A DNA stretch of 32,310 bases, from NCBI GenBank assembly GCA_938008185.1, contig CALLLR010000059.1:1-32310 (forward strand). The letters are read 5' to 3'. This document shows, piece after piece, positions 7,114-16,900 of this stretch. The translations under genes were made by a program, and so were the position numbers. The DNA is from an uncultured Saprospiraceae bacterium (GTDB lineage: Bacteria > Bacteroidota > Bacteroidia > Chitinophagales > Saprospiraceae). Each line of letters opens with the position of its first letter. Position 1 is the stretch's first letter. A model generated the notes under the pieces. It worked only from the letters and a program-made list of their open reading frames with translations. It was not told where the DNA came from and made no database searches.

Positions 7114-8298
7114 TCAAAATGCCTCGGCGATCCCCAAATAAAAATTCTGATCCCGGATATTCCCCAAACCAAACGCATAATCAATTCGAATATTCAGATT
7201 TTCTGATTTGACAATCTTAAGTCTTAAACCAGTTCCAACCGAATATTTTACATTCTTCAAACTCAGATTGGCCAGCTCATCCGTCACCTCTCCTACTCCA
7301 CCGAAGAAAACAAACCCGATACGATCCAGAGCTTGCCAGCGATACTCTACCTGACTAAAAAAAGAATAGCGATCTCTGAACCTGCCTTCTCTAAACCCCC
7401 TTAAAAGTTCGGGGCCGCCCAAAGCAGAAAGTTCCAGGACGGGCGTATCGCTCCAACTCAGCCTCGTGTACAATTCTACTGCTACTACGTCATTGGGCCT
7501 GCGGTCAGACACTGTCCAGTAGGTTCTGAAATTTAGTTTGGTTAACATAAAATTATTGGTACTGCCCAGACTTTCATCATAAAAACCATGAGTAAATTCC
7601 GCAAAAACACCTTTCCTGGCATTCAATACGTTGTCTCTACTATCGAAAGTAGCCGCAATTTCCAAACCCGAAGAAGTAGAAGTTAACGAATCCCGAAACA
7701 ATATTTCTTCCCCTTCTTCAATTTCCGATTCCAAAAGCTCAAGCTTTCTAAAAGTATTATACCGCCAGCCCCCGCCGATAAAAAAATTGGGAGCGACCTG
7801 CTTTAAAAGCAAAGGCTCGAAAAGAAAATTATCAAAAGAAATATCTATCTGATCTTCATCTGCCGCCTCGCTCCCGATACCAAAATACCCAATCGGAAAT
7901 TTTGAAAAACCAATATTTCCTTTTAGTAAATAGCTCTCACGTGGAAAGAAAATCGTGTACTCCGAAAAAGCAATAAATTGATTATTCAGCGTATATTGTG
8001 CAGATATAGGTATGTTGGAAGTACGGGTATCCGAGCCGGCGCCAAAAGGTTTAAACAAGAATTTGGCACCAACTCCAAAGCCAAAATTGGTGGCCGGTTC
8101 AAAACTCACAATGGGTGCCAGGACTAATTTGGTGTGTCTGAAGGTAGAATCCGATCGTTCTTTACCAATATTAAACTCAAATATATTGGCGATTTTTTCT
8201 ATAAATTCCTGCGCCTTTATAGAATCAGGGAATAGACTTAAAATCCCAATTAATAGAATAGTCGATATTTTTATTTTTCGGTAAATAGCGTAGGTCAA
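7114..8298 (-). CDS. BamA/TamA-type (Omp85) barrel protein without POTRA domains, 394 aa
   Basis: A signal peptide (hydrophobic core TILLIGILSLFPDSIKAQ) is followed by a short linker and then a barrel from about residue 55. Omp85 hallmarks are present: DSRDN followed by ARKGVFAEF, and the L6-loop motif LLRGFREGRFRD, an RGF variant of the conserved VRGF/Y. The C-terminus ends in phenylalanine (YLGIAEAF), as in outer-membrane barrels. There is no room for POTRA repeats. This matches the short 'BamA/TamA family outer membrane protein' group common in Bacteroidota, whose role is unclear. The frame has no ATG before the signal peptide: an in-frame TAA lies just upstream, and TTG at 8298 is the best start. 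Divergent from the desaturase gene. Confidence 0.85.
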   Translation of the reverse strand: MTYAIYRKIKISTILLIGILSLFPDSIKAQEFIEKIANIFEFNIGKERSDSTFRHTKLVLAPIVSFEPATNFGFGVGAKFLFKPFGAGSDTRTSNIPISAQYTLNNQFIAFSEYTIFFPRESYLLKGNIGFSKFPIGYFGIGSEAADEDQIDISFDNFLFEPLLLKQVAPNFFIGGGWRYNTFRKLELLESEIEEGEEILFRDSLTSTSSGLEIAATFDSRDNVLNARKGVFAEFTHGFYDESLGSTNNFMLTKLNFRTYWTVSDRRPNDVVAVELYTRLSWSDTPVLELSALGGPELLRGFREGRFRDRYSFFSQVEYRWQALDRIGFVFFGGVGEVTDELANLSLKNVKYSVGTGLRLKIVKSENLNIRIDYAFGLGNIRDQNFYLGIAEAF

Positions 8299-8700
8299 TT
8301 TAAATTTGTTTTAGTGCAAAGAGTTGTAACGTAGAGGTCGGAAGAATGTTCGGGGATTGATAGCGTAAAAATAGGACTTCGAGATATAAAATAGTAAGAT
8401 TCTGGCAGATAAATTAGGCTCCTTGGGAGGTATTCAATTAAACGGTACTTGATTAATCAGATCAATCTACATAATGAAATATTAACTTTTGGCCACTTAA
8501 TTTAAGCTGACTGTGGGCAATTATGGCCGATTTTGGTCGTTCTACGGGTTGAATTTCAACTAATATTCCTTACCTTTGGGCAACTTTAAAGATATTAAAT
8601 TGTTTCCTGCTGAATCCATCTTTTCGGCTAGCAGGTCTAAAGGGAAAAAGGGCTACACTTCAAATTCGGTAAACAGATATATTTATACCAACTCACTATT
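8299..8700. other. Divergent intergenic region, promoter-bearing
   Basis: The 402 bases separate the minus-strand Omp85-like gene from the plus-strand desaturase. Besides the desaturase promoter (8549-8578) they contain a 10-bp palindrome TGATTAATCA at 8450-8459. A 6-bp stem (CCTGCT 8606-8611 with AGCAGG 8630-8635) lies in the predicted desaturase leader. I see no gene and no clear promoter for the minus-strand gene. Confidence 0.55.
8549..8578 (+). promoter_or_regulatory. Consensus Bacteroidota promoter for the desaturase
   Basis: TTG at 8549-8551, a 19-bp spacer and TACCTTTG at 8571-8578 match the -33/-7 consensus (TTG, TAnnTTTG) of Bacteroidota primary promoters exactly. Transcription would begin near 8585, leaving a leader of about 115 nt before the ATG at 8701. 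It is one of the best-matching promoters in the window. Confidence 0.65.
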
Positions 8701-9825
8701 ATGGTAAAATCGACCCAAAGAAATACAACTCCGGTCAACGAACGTCCCAATCTCCGCTTTAATCACAAGGATAAGCCAGATTTTTACGTGACGCTGCGCA
8801 AGCGCGTCAACGCTTACTTTGAGACCAACCAACTATCCAAGCACTATAATACCAAGATGGTAACGAAGACGCTGTTTATCCTGACGGTGTTTTTTGCAAC
8901 TTACGGGCTGCTATTATCCAATATTTTTGCCGCACAACCGGGTATCCTGTTGTTGATTGCGGTGGTGCATGGATTTTTTACCGCTTTAATTGGGTTGAAT
9001 ATTGCGCACGATGCGATTCATGGTGCGTACGCCAAAACGCCATTCTGGAATAAGGTAATCGGTACGAGCTTTAACTTTATCGGGGCCAATGATTTTATGT
9101 GGAAAACGAGCCATAACGGGATGCACCATTCGCATACCAATATCGTGGATTACGATGCGGACATTGAGCAGATTCCGTTGATCCGATTAAATCCGCATCA
9201 GGATCTTTGGTGGATTCACCGTTTTCAGCATATTTACATTTTCGCAATTTATAGTTTAACGTCCATCGCCTGGGTTTTTGCGCGCGACTACGCGGAGTAT
9301 TTTCATCCCAAAGTAAACGGAAAAGGCAAGACCGATCGTCCCGTCTGGGAATTTGTCAGAATGGTTTTATTCAAACTTACCTATTATACCATATTTGTCG
9401 CCATTCCATTTTTTGTGATGGATATTCCGTGGCAATATTTCGTCATCGGATTTATTATTATGCATTTGGTGGAAGGTTTAACGCTGGCCCTGATTTTTCA
9501 ACTGGCTCACGTTATCGAAGGAACAGATTTTCCTCTTCCGGATGAAACCAATAAAATTCATCATAGCTGGGCGGCGCACCAATTGTACACGACCGCTAAT
9601 TTTGGTTGTAAAAATGACTTCCTCAACTATATTTGTGGTGGTTTGAATTTTCAGGTAGAACACCACTTATTTCCAACGATCTGTCACGTACACTACAAGC
9701 AGATCGCACCGATTATCGAATCTACCGCAAAGGAATATGGACTACCTTACAACAATCATCCTACTTATTTTGGAGCGTTGGGTAGTCACGTGAAGCAGTT
9801 GAAGATTTTTGGAAAAGAAGCCTGA
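8701..9825 (+). CDS. Fatty-acid (acyl-CoA/lipid) desaturase, front-end type, 374 aa
   Basis: This membrane di-iron enzyme introduces a double bond into acyl chains, affecting membrane fluidity. All three histidine boxes are present: HDAIHG (103-108), HNGMHHSHTN (138-147) and QVEHHLFP (318-325). Glutamine in place of the first histidine of the third box is the signature of front-end (delta-5/6-like, linoleoyl-CoA-type) desaturases. Hydrophobic segments at about 55-100 and 225-270 fit the four-helix membrane topology. There is no N-terminal cytochrome b5 domain, so electrons must come from a separate carrier. Length is normal for the bacterial family. It is a single gene with its own strong promoter. 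The true substrate and position specificity cannot be read from sequence. Confidence 0.9.
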   Translation: MVKSTQRNTTPVNERPNLRFNHKDKPDFYVTLRKRVNAYFETNQLSKHYNTKMVTKTLFILTVFFATYGLLLSNIFAAQPGILLLIAVVHGFFTALIGLNIAHDAIHGAYAKTPFWNKVIGTSFNFIGANDFMWKTSHNGMHHSHTNIVDYDADIEQIPLIRLNPHQDLWWIHRFQHIYIFAIYSLTSIAWVFARDYAEYFHPKVNGKGKTDRPVWEFVRMVLFKLTYYTIFVAIPFFVMDIPWQYFVIGFIIMHLVEGLTLALIFQLAHVIEGTDFPLPDETNKIHHSWAAHQLYTTANFGCKNDFLNYICGGLNFQVEHHLFPTICHVHYKQIAPIIESTAKEYGLPYNNHPTYFGALGSHVKQLKIFGKEA

Positions 9826-9901
9826 GAAACTTCAGTATCTAACTTTACATAATTGACCTATTTCAATATCTTTATTAGAAACATAACCAAAGGTCTATGG
9901 C

Positions 9902-10267
9902 TTACAGCCAAGACCCGATTTGAAATTGCTTTTGAAACGCCTCATACACCACCTCCTTCCTTATCCTCGGAAATAATTCCATTTCAAAAGAAGGATTTGG
10001 CTCCACATTCGTCGCAAAATAATAGACCTTTCCCGTCGTCTCCTGGTACCCCACAAACCAGCCATTATTTTGCTCACCATCTACCGACCAACCCGTTTTT
10101 CCGGAAAGTGTATAGTCCTGACTTTCGTCTAAAATCATCATACTTTTTACCAGCTTTCCGGTTCTTTTAGCAATTGGTAATTCGGAATTATATAATTTTT
10201 TTAGAAAATCAATCTGCTGATAAGCATTGCTAGTTTCATTAAACTGAGGTTTATTTCGTCCACCAAA
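9902..10267 (-). pseudogene. 5'-truncated class D (OXA-like) beta-lactamase remnant
   Basis: The minus frame is open from a TGA at 10268-10270 to a TAA at 9902-9904, about 121 codons. It encodes the C-terminal half of a class D beta-lactamase/BlaR-type domain. Recognisable parts are QQIDFLKKLYNSELPIAKRT, SGKTGW carrying the conserved KTG box, and NNGWFVGYQETTGKVYYFA, the family's GW..G strand. Complete enzymes are about 250-270 aa. The signal peptide, the S-x-x-K active-site serine motif and the S-x-V motif are all missing, so it cannot be a functional hydrolase. The truncation point coincides with an AATATTC-type repeat (10268-10307) that separates it from the DUF4249 gene upstream on the same strand. 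This looks like a deletion or rearrangement scar. Confidence 0.75.
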
Positions 10268-10307
10268 TCAATATTCGACATTCAAGATTCCAAATTCAAT
10301 ATTCATT
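10268..10307. repeat. AATATTC/ATTCAA-type intergenic repeat
   Basis: TCAATATTCGACATTCAAGA, then TTCCAAATTCAATATTC, is built from degenerate units of about 8-10 bp (ATTC.A.ATTC). From memory, sequence of this composition is common between genes in Bacteroidota. Here it sits exactly at the broken end of the beta-lactamase remnant, suggesting a role as a recombination site. That link is inference. Confidence 0.5.
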
Positions 10308-10310
10308 TAA

Positions 10311-11201
10311 TCATTCCACCACCGCCTCTAAGCTCGACACCTCACTCACTACAAAAAATCCCTGTGGATTTTCGGTTGGCTCCGAAGAGAAAATATTAGT
10401 GGGCACATTCGCCGGAGGCTCGGCAAATAACGCCGCATCCCCGAGCGTCAGTTGAATACGAGCGCGCTCCAGATACGTAAACGCTTCGGTGGTCAGAGAA
10501 TAAATTTCTACCCGTATATTATCACCCAGCTCGTACGGCGGTAAATCATCTTCGTCCTCATCCCTGTCGGGGTTAATGGCCTCCCGAATCGGGGTGATAA
10601 AAATCAATCCATCAACCTCCGAACCCGCCGACGGTCCGCCATCAAAAGCGATATTAATCTCCTGTGGCTTGTTAAGAAAAATTCCGTTTTTATACGCTTT
10701 GATCCAGTAGGCATCTCCTAGTCCGGGTTGGTCCCGACCAAAAAACTCAGCGTAGTAGCCTTCGGGTTCGCCCAATGATTCTTCCCGAAATTCGTAGGTA
10801 ATCGAGTCTACGGGGACGGTCGGATTCAGACTGGAAGCAGCGGTGTAGATCTTGCCATCCAGAGCAATGGACAGATTATAGTTTTTACCAATTTCGCCAA
10901 AACGTTCGCCCGGTTCCGGTGTCCAGATATAATCGCCACTGTTGTTGGATTCTATAAATTCAAAACTGCGACCATCTTCGTCCGTGACCGTGATTTCGGC
11001 ACCATTCACCACGGGCACAAATTCGTTAGAAAAATAAGGAGCGGTAGTCCGAAGTTTGATAACCTGAGGAACCGTATCCGTATTAATCCACGCGTCGACG
11101 ACTATCTCCACCGGACCTTCGTCTAATTCAATATCCACAATATCTTCACAGGCCGTAAAGCACAGCATTAAAATTAACAACATAAATGCAATATTCTTCA
11201 T
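10311..11201 (-). CDS. DUF4249 lipoprotein, 296 aa, partner of the upstream TonB receptor
   Basis: The signal peptide ends in a lipobox (MLCFTAC, lipidated C18), followed by an acidic stretch EDIVDIELDEGP typical of surface-exposed Bacteroidota lipoproteins. The body matches the DUF4249 pattern: an early strand IVVDAWINTD, then VIKLRTTAPYFSNEFVPVVN, an Ig-like beta region, the ERFGEIGKNYNLSIALDGK segment and a mid-protein PVDSI motif. DUF4249 genes are often found next to TonB-dependent receptors, and this one follows a receptor by 55 bp on the same strand. It probably sits on the outer membrane as the receptor's accessory lipoprotein, in a role like SusD. That role is inferred. A paralogue lies at 21697-22644. 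Confidence 0.82.
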   Translation of the reverse strand: MKNIAFMLLILMLCFTACEDIVDIELDEGPVEIVVDAWINTDTVPQVIKLRTTAPYFSNEFVPVVNGAEITVTDEDGRSFEFIESNNSGDYIWTPEPGERFGEIGKNYNLSIALDGKIYTAASSLNPTVPVDSITYEFREESLGEPEGYYAEFFGRDQPGLGDAYWIKAYKNGIFLNKPQEINIAFDGGPSAGSEVDGLIFITPIREAINPDRDEDEDDLPPYELGDNIRVEIYSLTTEAFTYLERARIQLTLGDAALFAEPPANVPTNIFSSEPTENPQGFFVVSEVSSLEAVVE

Positions 11202-11256
11202 CTCGTTATTTATTTTTTTTTAAATCAATAGTTTTAAATAATGGTTCGGTAGTTTT

Positions 11257-13653
11257 TTAGTTAAATTTAAAATTCCACGAAACACTCGGAATAAAATTTC
11301 CCACCACCGAAAATCTTACCGCCTCTGTACGCACGGGCAGATTAACCTGTGGACGATTTTGATCTTGTCGGAAAAAGATGGTAAATGGATTTCTTCGGTT
11401 GTAGACATTGTAAACGCCAAAAACCCATTCACTTCGAAATCGCTTTCCTGGCTTTTCTTTAGGAGCTAAAGTAGCGGCCAGATCCAGACGATGGTAAGCG
11501 GGAATCCGTACATTGTTGCGGGACTCCAGAGAGTTATAGGGAATCACATAACCTTGCTGCTCGATCCTGCTCGTTGGAAAAGTGGCAGGTGTTCCGCTGT
11601 TGAGTACGAAATTGGCCGAAATGGTCCAGCGTTTTCCGACTTCATAAAATCCGGTAAGGCTCAGGCTATGCGGCTGATCAAAGCGGGACGGAAACCAGTC
11701 CGACCGGTTGATCCCATCCACCCGGCGTTCGGTACGACTAAACGTATAACTCAACCATCCCGTAAATTTTCCTTTCTTTTTTTCTGCGTATAATTCTACC
11801 CCGTAGGCCCGTCCTACCCCGTTAACCAATTCGCCTTCGAGAAACTGATTTAAAAATAGATTGGCGCCTTCGATATACTCGGTGAGGTTGCGGTAGTCTT
11901 TATAGTAAACTTCAATAGACGTTTCGTAAGTATTGTTTTTTATATTTTTAAATAAACCCAGAGCGATCTGATCGGCAACTTGTGGCTCGATATTATTGGT
12001 CGAAGGCGTCCAGACATCCACCGGAGTAGAAGCAGTACTATTGGAAATTAAATGGAGGTACTGAGCCGTCCGGTTGTAGCCTAACTTTAGAGAAGTTTTT
12101 TGATCGAGTTGAAATTTGACGGATAGTCTTGGTTCCAGATTGCTGTAGGTTTGAATAGATTCCCCGCTTTCGAAAGTTTCCACGTCAACGGGCGTCTGCC
12201 GTTCTCCGGGTCCATTTTCCGCAAAGGTATATTTAGTCCCTTCTCCCAGATAATTAAAATGAGAAAAACGCAAACCGTAATTCAATGAAAACCGATCATT
12301 CAAAGTTTGCTCGTTTTCCAGATAAATACTATTTTCCCAGGCAAATTTTTTGTCCAGACTAATATCCGTCGACTCGCCTTCACTCACACCCACCGCATTG
12401 CCCGGTTCAAAAGTATAGTAAATAGACTGTCCACCGAAGGTCAGCAAGTTATCCGGATTCAAATAAAAGGAAAGCTCCGGCTTAAAGGCATAATTAAGAA
12501 TACTGGCGTTCCAGTCAAAGCTATTGTCCGCTTCGCCTCCAAAGGCCAACTCATAATCATACTTACTGCGATAGATCGTAATATTCGAAAATAAACGATC
12601 ACTAAACAAGTGATTCCAACGAAATGAAAGGGTCGTATTTCCCCAATTAAATCCAGCATCACTTCCGAATCTGAAATTATCCCGTCCAAAATAACCTGAC
12701 AGAAAAACCCGATTTCTTGCGTTGATATTATAGTTAGTTTTTAAAGTCAAATCATAAAAATTCAAGGCCGTATCGGATAAATCATCATCCAGGAAAGGTT
12801 TGGATAATACATCGATGTAGGATCGACGCCCTGCGATAATAAAACTCCCTTTATCTTTGACAATGGGTGCTTCGATTGATAAGCGGGAAAAAATAAATCC
12901 TATCCCACCGTTTACCGTTAATTGCTTGTTATTTCCTTCCTTCATCCTTACGTCCAGAATAGAGGACAACCGTCCTCCATACCTTGCGGGAATCCCTCCT
13001 TTGTAGAGTTTTACGTCCTTTACTGCGTCGGGATTAAAAACTGAGAAAAACCCAAATAAATGAGAAGAATTATAAACCGGAGATTCATCCAGTAAGACAA
13101 GATTCTGATCAATACTTCCTCCACGAACGTTGAATCCGGTAGCACCTTCCCCTACCGTGGTAACGCCCGGCAGCAGTTGAATACTTCTGATAACATCCAC
13201 TTCTCCGAGCAAAGCGGGCATCTTTTGAATGGTAGCCATCCCTAGTTTTTGGGTAGAAATTTCGGTATTGGTGACGTTTTGATCTTCCCGCTCTGCGACT
13301 ACGACAATTTCTTCAATGGCCGCGGATTCTTCGATCATTTCCAGATCCAGTTTTTTTGTTTCATTTAATTCAATCGTCAGTGCCAACTTATCAAACCCCA
13401 AATAACTGGCCTCCAGCGAATAGGTCCCGACGGGTACCGAAATTGAATAGAATCCGTAGACATTGGTAGTGGCTCCTTTACTTATTTCTTTAAGAAAAAT
13501 AGTCGCTCCAATTAAAGTTTCCCCATTTGACGCATCTTTAACATAACCCGAAAGGGTGACATTATTTTGAGCAACAAGGGATGTAGAGCAAGTTATTCCA
13601 AAAAATAAAACAAAGAAAGGAAGGTAGAAAAGAGAGGGAAATTTTAAATCCAT
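11257..13653 (-). CDS. TonB-dependent receptor with CarboxypepD-reg-like domain, 798 aa
   Basis: This outer-membrane gated channel is energised by TonB. The start is the ATG at 13653 (MDLKFPSLFYLPFFVLFFG), a good signal peptide. An ATG 36 bp upstream overlaps the predicted -7 element and is rejected. Domains in order: a carboxypeptidase-regulatory-like beta domain (about 30-115, SGYVKDASNGETLIGATIFL), a plug (about 125-240), then a 22-strand barrel ending in NFKFN. The plug carries FNVRGGSIDQNLVLLDESPV and GIPARYGGRLSSILDVRMKE, shared almost word for word with the receptor at 22650-25304. It lacks that receptor's STN domain, so direct sigma/anti-sigma signalling is unlikely. Followed by a DUF4249 lipoprotein gene. 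Ligand unknown. Confidence 0.92.
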   Translation of the reverse strand: MDLKFPSLFYLPFFVLFFGITCSTSLVAQNNVTLSGYVKDASNGETLIGATIFLKEISKGATTNVYGFYSISVPVGTYSLEASYLGFDKLALTIELNETKKLDLEMIEESAAIEEIVVVAEREDQNVTNTEISTQKLGMATIQKMPALLGEVDVIRSIQLLPGVTTVGEGATGFNVRGGSIDQNLVLLDESPVYNSSHLFGFFSVFNPDAVKDVKLYKGGIPARYGGRLSSILDVRMKEGNNKQLTVNGGIGFIFSRLSIEAPIVKDKGSFIIAGRRSYIDVLSKPFLDDDLSDTALNFYDLTLKTNYNINARNRVFLSGYFGRDNFRFGSDAGFNWGNTTLSFRWNHLFSDRLFSNITIYRSKYDYELAFGGEADNSFDWNASILNYAFKPELSFYLNPDNLLTFGGQSIYYTFEPGNAVGVSEGESTDISLDKKFAWENSIYLENEQTLNDRFSLNYGLRFSHFNYLGEGTKYTFAENGPGERQTPVDVETFESGESIQTYSNLEPRLSVKFQLDQKTSLKLGYNRTAQYLHLISNSTASTPVDVWTPSTNNIEPQVADQIALGLFKNIKNNTYETSIEVYYKDYRNLTEYIEGANLFLNQFLEGELVNGVGRAYGVELYAEKKKGKFTGWLSYTFSRTERRVDGINRSDWFPSRFDQPHSLSLTGFYEVGKRWTISANFVLNSGTPATFPTSRIEQQGYVIPYNSLESRNNVRIPAYHRLDLAATLAPKEKPGKRFRSEWVFGVYNVYNRRNPFTIFFRQDQNRPQVNLPVRTEAVRFSVVGNFIPSVSWNFKFN

Positions 13654-13686
13654 AAGAACTTTTTGGTGTTGTGAACTGGATGGAAA

Positions 13687-13717
13687 CAAACATAGTCCTA
13701 TTTTTGTTTTTGGTCAA
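13687..13717 (-). promoter_or_regulatory. Promoter of the TonB receptor/DUF4249 pair
   Basis: On the minus strand, TTG (complement of 13715-13717) is followed after 20 bp by TATGTTTG (complement of 13687-13694), a perfect TAnnTTTG element. Transcription would start about 25-30 nt before the ATG at 13653. This supports that start codon over the upstream ATG and shows that the pair has its own promoter, separate from the subtilase gene. Confidence 0.55.
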
Positions 13718-13768
13718 CGCCAAGCAATTATATTTTTTATTTTATAAATAACTTCATTCAGAAAAAAA

Positions 13769-13951
13769 ATGAGTCATCCCGAATTTCTTTATTAGAATTT
13801 AAAGCGTGATTTACCTTTGAAATCAGGTTTTCTAGTTGGTTAGCCGGTTGGCTTTTAGCTAGTTAGCCCTCTTTTTACGTAAAAAGAGGGCTAACCGGCC
13901 AACAAGCGAACTGGCTAATCACTTTTAAATAAATAATTTGGAATGACTCAT
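13769..13951. repeat. Long imperfect palindrome, GTTAGCC-core family, copy 1
   Basis: Outer arms 13769-13794 and 13926-13951 are complementary over about 26 bp with few mismatches (ATGAGTCATCC pairs with GGAATGACTCAT). The centre at 13862-13895 is a perfect 34-bp palindrome around TTTTACGTAAAA with GTTAGCCCTC ends. Between them are the unit GTTAGCCGGTTGGC and its inverted relatives. The whole could fold into one large hairpin. It starts 30 bp after the subtilase stop codon and precedes the TonB receptor promoter. Stem T-runs are internal, so it is not a classical terminator. It shares its core with 31857-32043. Confidence 0.75.
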
Positions 13952-13980
13952 GTTTTCATGTAAGCATTTACAAAAGATCC

Positions 13981-16900
13981 TTACTTCATAATCACCACCC
14001 GTTCTACTAAACGTTGATCATCAGAAACCAACTCTAAAAAGTAAATGCCAGGTGCTACATTCGCTACCTCAATCTCTTCGATGGCATTCGTACCAATTTT
14101 ACCTGTTCGGTATACTTTTCCATCTACACCATTTAGCTTCCAGTCAAATACTTTGTTGGTACCGGTAATAATTCGTAATGAGAAATATCCTGAATTCGGA
14201 TTGGGTGCCAACTCCACAGAAAATACATCCTCCAGATTGTCGGTACTCGTAGGTGTTAATTCCACCGTATTATCTGTTTGGGAGAATGGGCAAGCGTTGG
14301 ATCCTACCGTAAGACCTACAACGTATATACCCGGACTAGCATAAGTATGTGTGGGGTTTTCCTCATTACTTGTACTGCCATCTCCAAAATTCCACAAATA
14401 TATTGTTCCATTATTTGATTCGTTGGTAAAAGCAACGGTTAATGATCCTTCCATTATTTCCGAACTAAAATTAGCCGTAACAACCTCTTCTACCAACACC
14501 TCTGCCGTCATGGTATCTGTACCGGCCGGATTGGAAGTAATAAGTTGAACGATGTTTATTCCAGGGCTAAAATAGGTCACGGTGTGCGGACCAGGCGTTG
14601 ATGCCGAAGAAGGATTGGTGATCCCTCCAAAGCTCCATTGGTAATCTTCGGCTCCTTCTGACTCATCTGTAAAAGTGATCGATTCTCCTTGACAGATCGC
14701 CTCGGCAGATAGACTAAACTGGGTAACCGGAGCGACAAATTCAAAGAATTCTATGTTGATGTTATCCAAAAACAGGTTATTTCCGTATCCACTTAAATTT
14801 TCAAATTTAAAAATTACAGACTGTCCGTAATAAGCGGAAATATCCAAAATTTTCTTTTCCCAAACGGTAGGATCACTCGGAAAGAATGCAATGGTACTTG
14901 GACCGGTCGTAGATAATTCTTCTCCAAAGGCTTCAAACAAGACCGCCTCAAAGGTATTTCCACAATCTGTCGATACCTCAACTCTGAATCCATCCTCAAT
15001 ATTAAATCCACCAAGTTCGTATTCGCGATAGGCCAAATCAAAGGTCAATACCTCATCGGTCGCATTGGTTAAATCAATCAGAGGCGTTAATAATCCATCC
15101 GCAATATTTTCATTGTTTGCCGATGCATAATCGAAGTTATTAAGCCAGGCAACCTGTCCTTCTGTACCGTCTTTTTGGATAACTACCCTGGACTCCCAGG
15201 TGTTAGAATCATCCGTATTTATAATCAAGTAATCAGCCGGAGGAAAATCCATTCCCTCGAAAGGCTCCTGATAATCAGGTACGATTCCTGCACCATCATA
15301 AATCGACAAATTAATGCTTTGGGTAATGGTATCATCCACCGTGTAGCTATTATCACTTAAAGTTATCCATGATTTCAATTCGTAAACCCCTTCGTTGGTA
15401 AGATTGATGGGTTGGGAAAAGCTATGCAGGTAAGATTCTCCCGTCAGTAACGTAATATTCACCATGTCCGTAACCACCGGATCATTATCAATTTGATAAC
15501 TAACAGAAAAACCGCTTTGTTCCATTGTTCCGCTATTATTAATTTCTATCATAAAAATTTCATCATTGATTCCTTCACAAGAAAGAAAAACGTCATCGGC
15601 GGCAATGGAAGTATTGACATTTGAAAGATCGTTGGGCTGTGGACAATTTTCTAGTCCTCCGGCAAAATAAACGGCATTGACCCGACGGGAAATAGCTCCA
15701 TTGCCAAAGTTAGCGTGTACAGAAAAATACTGCTCTGCTTCCAAATCACTATTTTCGTACAAGAAGGTATTGGTAGTGCTATTTCCAATAATCTCCATGT
15801 ATTTTTGACCTAAGATATAAACATCATAGCTTACCGCATCCGGCATGGCATCCCAGATTAATGTGACTCCTTCGGGACAAGCCGCACCCACCGCCAGGTT
15901 AACCGGCATCGGAGTGATATTGAAACTAACCTCATTGATGGTCATATTTCCGTTACTACTCGTAACTCTTATTTTTCCAGTACTGGTATTCACATTCGGT
16001 ACCGTCCAGTTGGCATAAAGTCTTTCGGTCCCCGACACGGAAGCAATCCCGGTCCAGGTGACACCACCGTCAACGGAATAGGAAAGTTCGTAATCTTCCA
16101 ATTGTCCTACGGCATCCCAGTGGATATTCTGTAGTTCACCGGGAACCATGGTTTCTCCGCCGATTGGGTAAGTTAAGTCTACTGCCTCGGTTTGGTATTC
16201 GTAGACCATGTAAAAGTTTTTGACGCCAAACGGGATTATGGTCCCATTTACCGTTACGGTATAATCTCCAGTCTCTGGGTTATCGATTTCCACCTGCTCT
16301 ACATTATTCAGGTGATCTTCTCCTCTGGTAGCGGGTAAAGCCAAGCCAGCGGGATTGGGAGTTGGATCAAGAACCCAGGGTAGGTATTCTACGCCACCTC
16401 TTTCTACTTTTAGGTCCAGATCATTTACTAAGGCAAATCCGGCCCCGATGGACGCTTCCGGATCGTCCCAGTATAACATTATTTTTGCTTTACGGACGCC
16501 CTCGGGAATACTGATCGTGAAGGAGGTCGTAGAACCTTGCGCTACTTCTGCCTGCTCATAACGGTTTTCTTCCAGTGCTTTAACTGCTCGGAAGCCGTTA
16601 ACATGTCCCCAACCGAATCGAAAATCTGGCCCTTCATTTCCAAGGTCATTTGCCGTGTTTAGCAAAACTCCCTTTATCAAAGCAGACGGAGCAGTTACGC
16701 CACCGTTCAGCGTTTTATAAGCGTGTTGTAGTTGAGCAAAAATACCCGCTACTCCGGGAGCAGCGCCAGAAGTACCGCCAAATTCGTCGTAGGTATTGTT
16801 AGGCTCTGTTCCGTACTGATCTGTTCCGTTGGCAGAAATATCCGGCTTGATTCGTCCATCGTGTGCAGGTCCCCGACTACTACTGTTGGTCAGGATGCCT

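Noticed and set aside
9853-10170. Plus-strand 105-codon open frame after the desaturase
   Set aside because: Low-complexity proline/serine translation; the opposite strand encodes the recognisable beta-lactamase fragment.
13862-13895. Intrinsic terminator of the subtilase gene
   Set aside because: The hairpin is strong, but the T-runs are inside the stem and none follows it on the minus strand.
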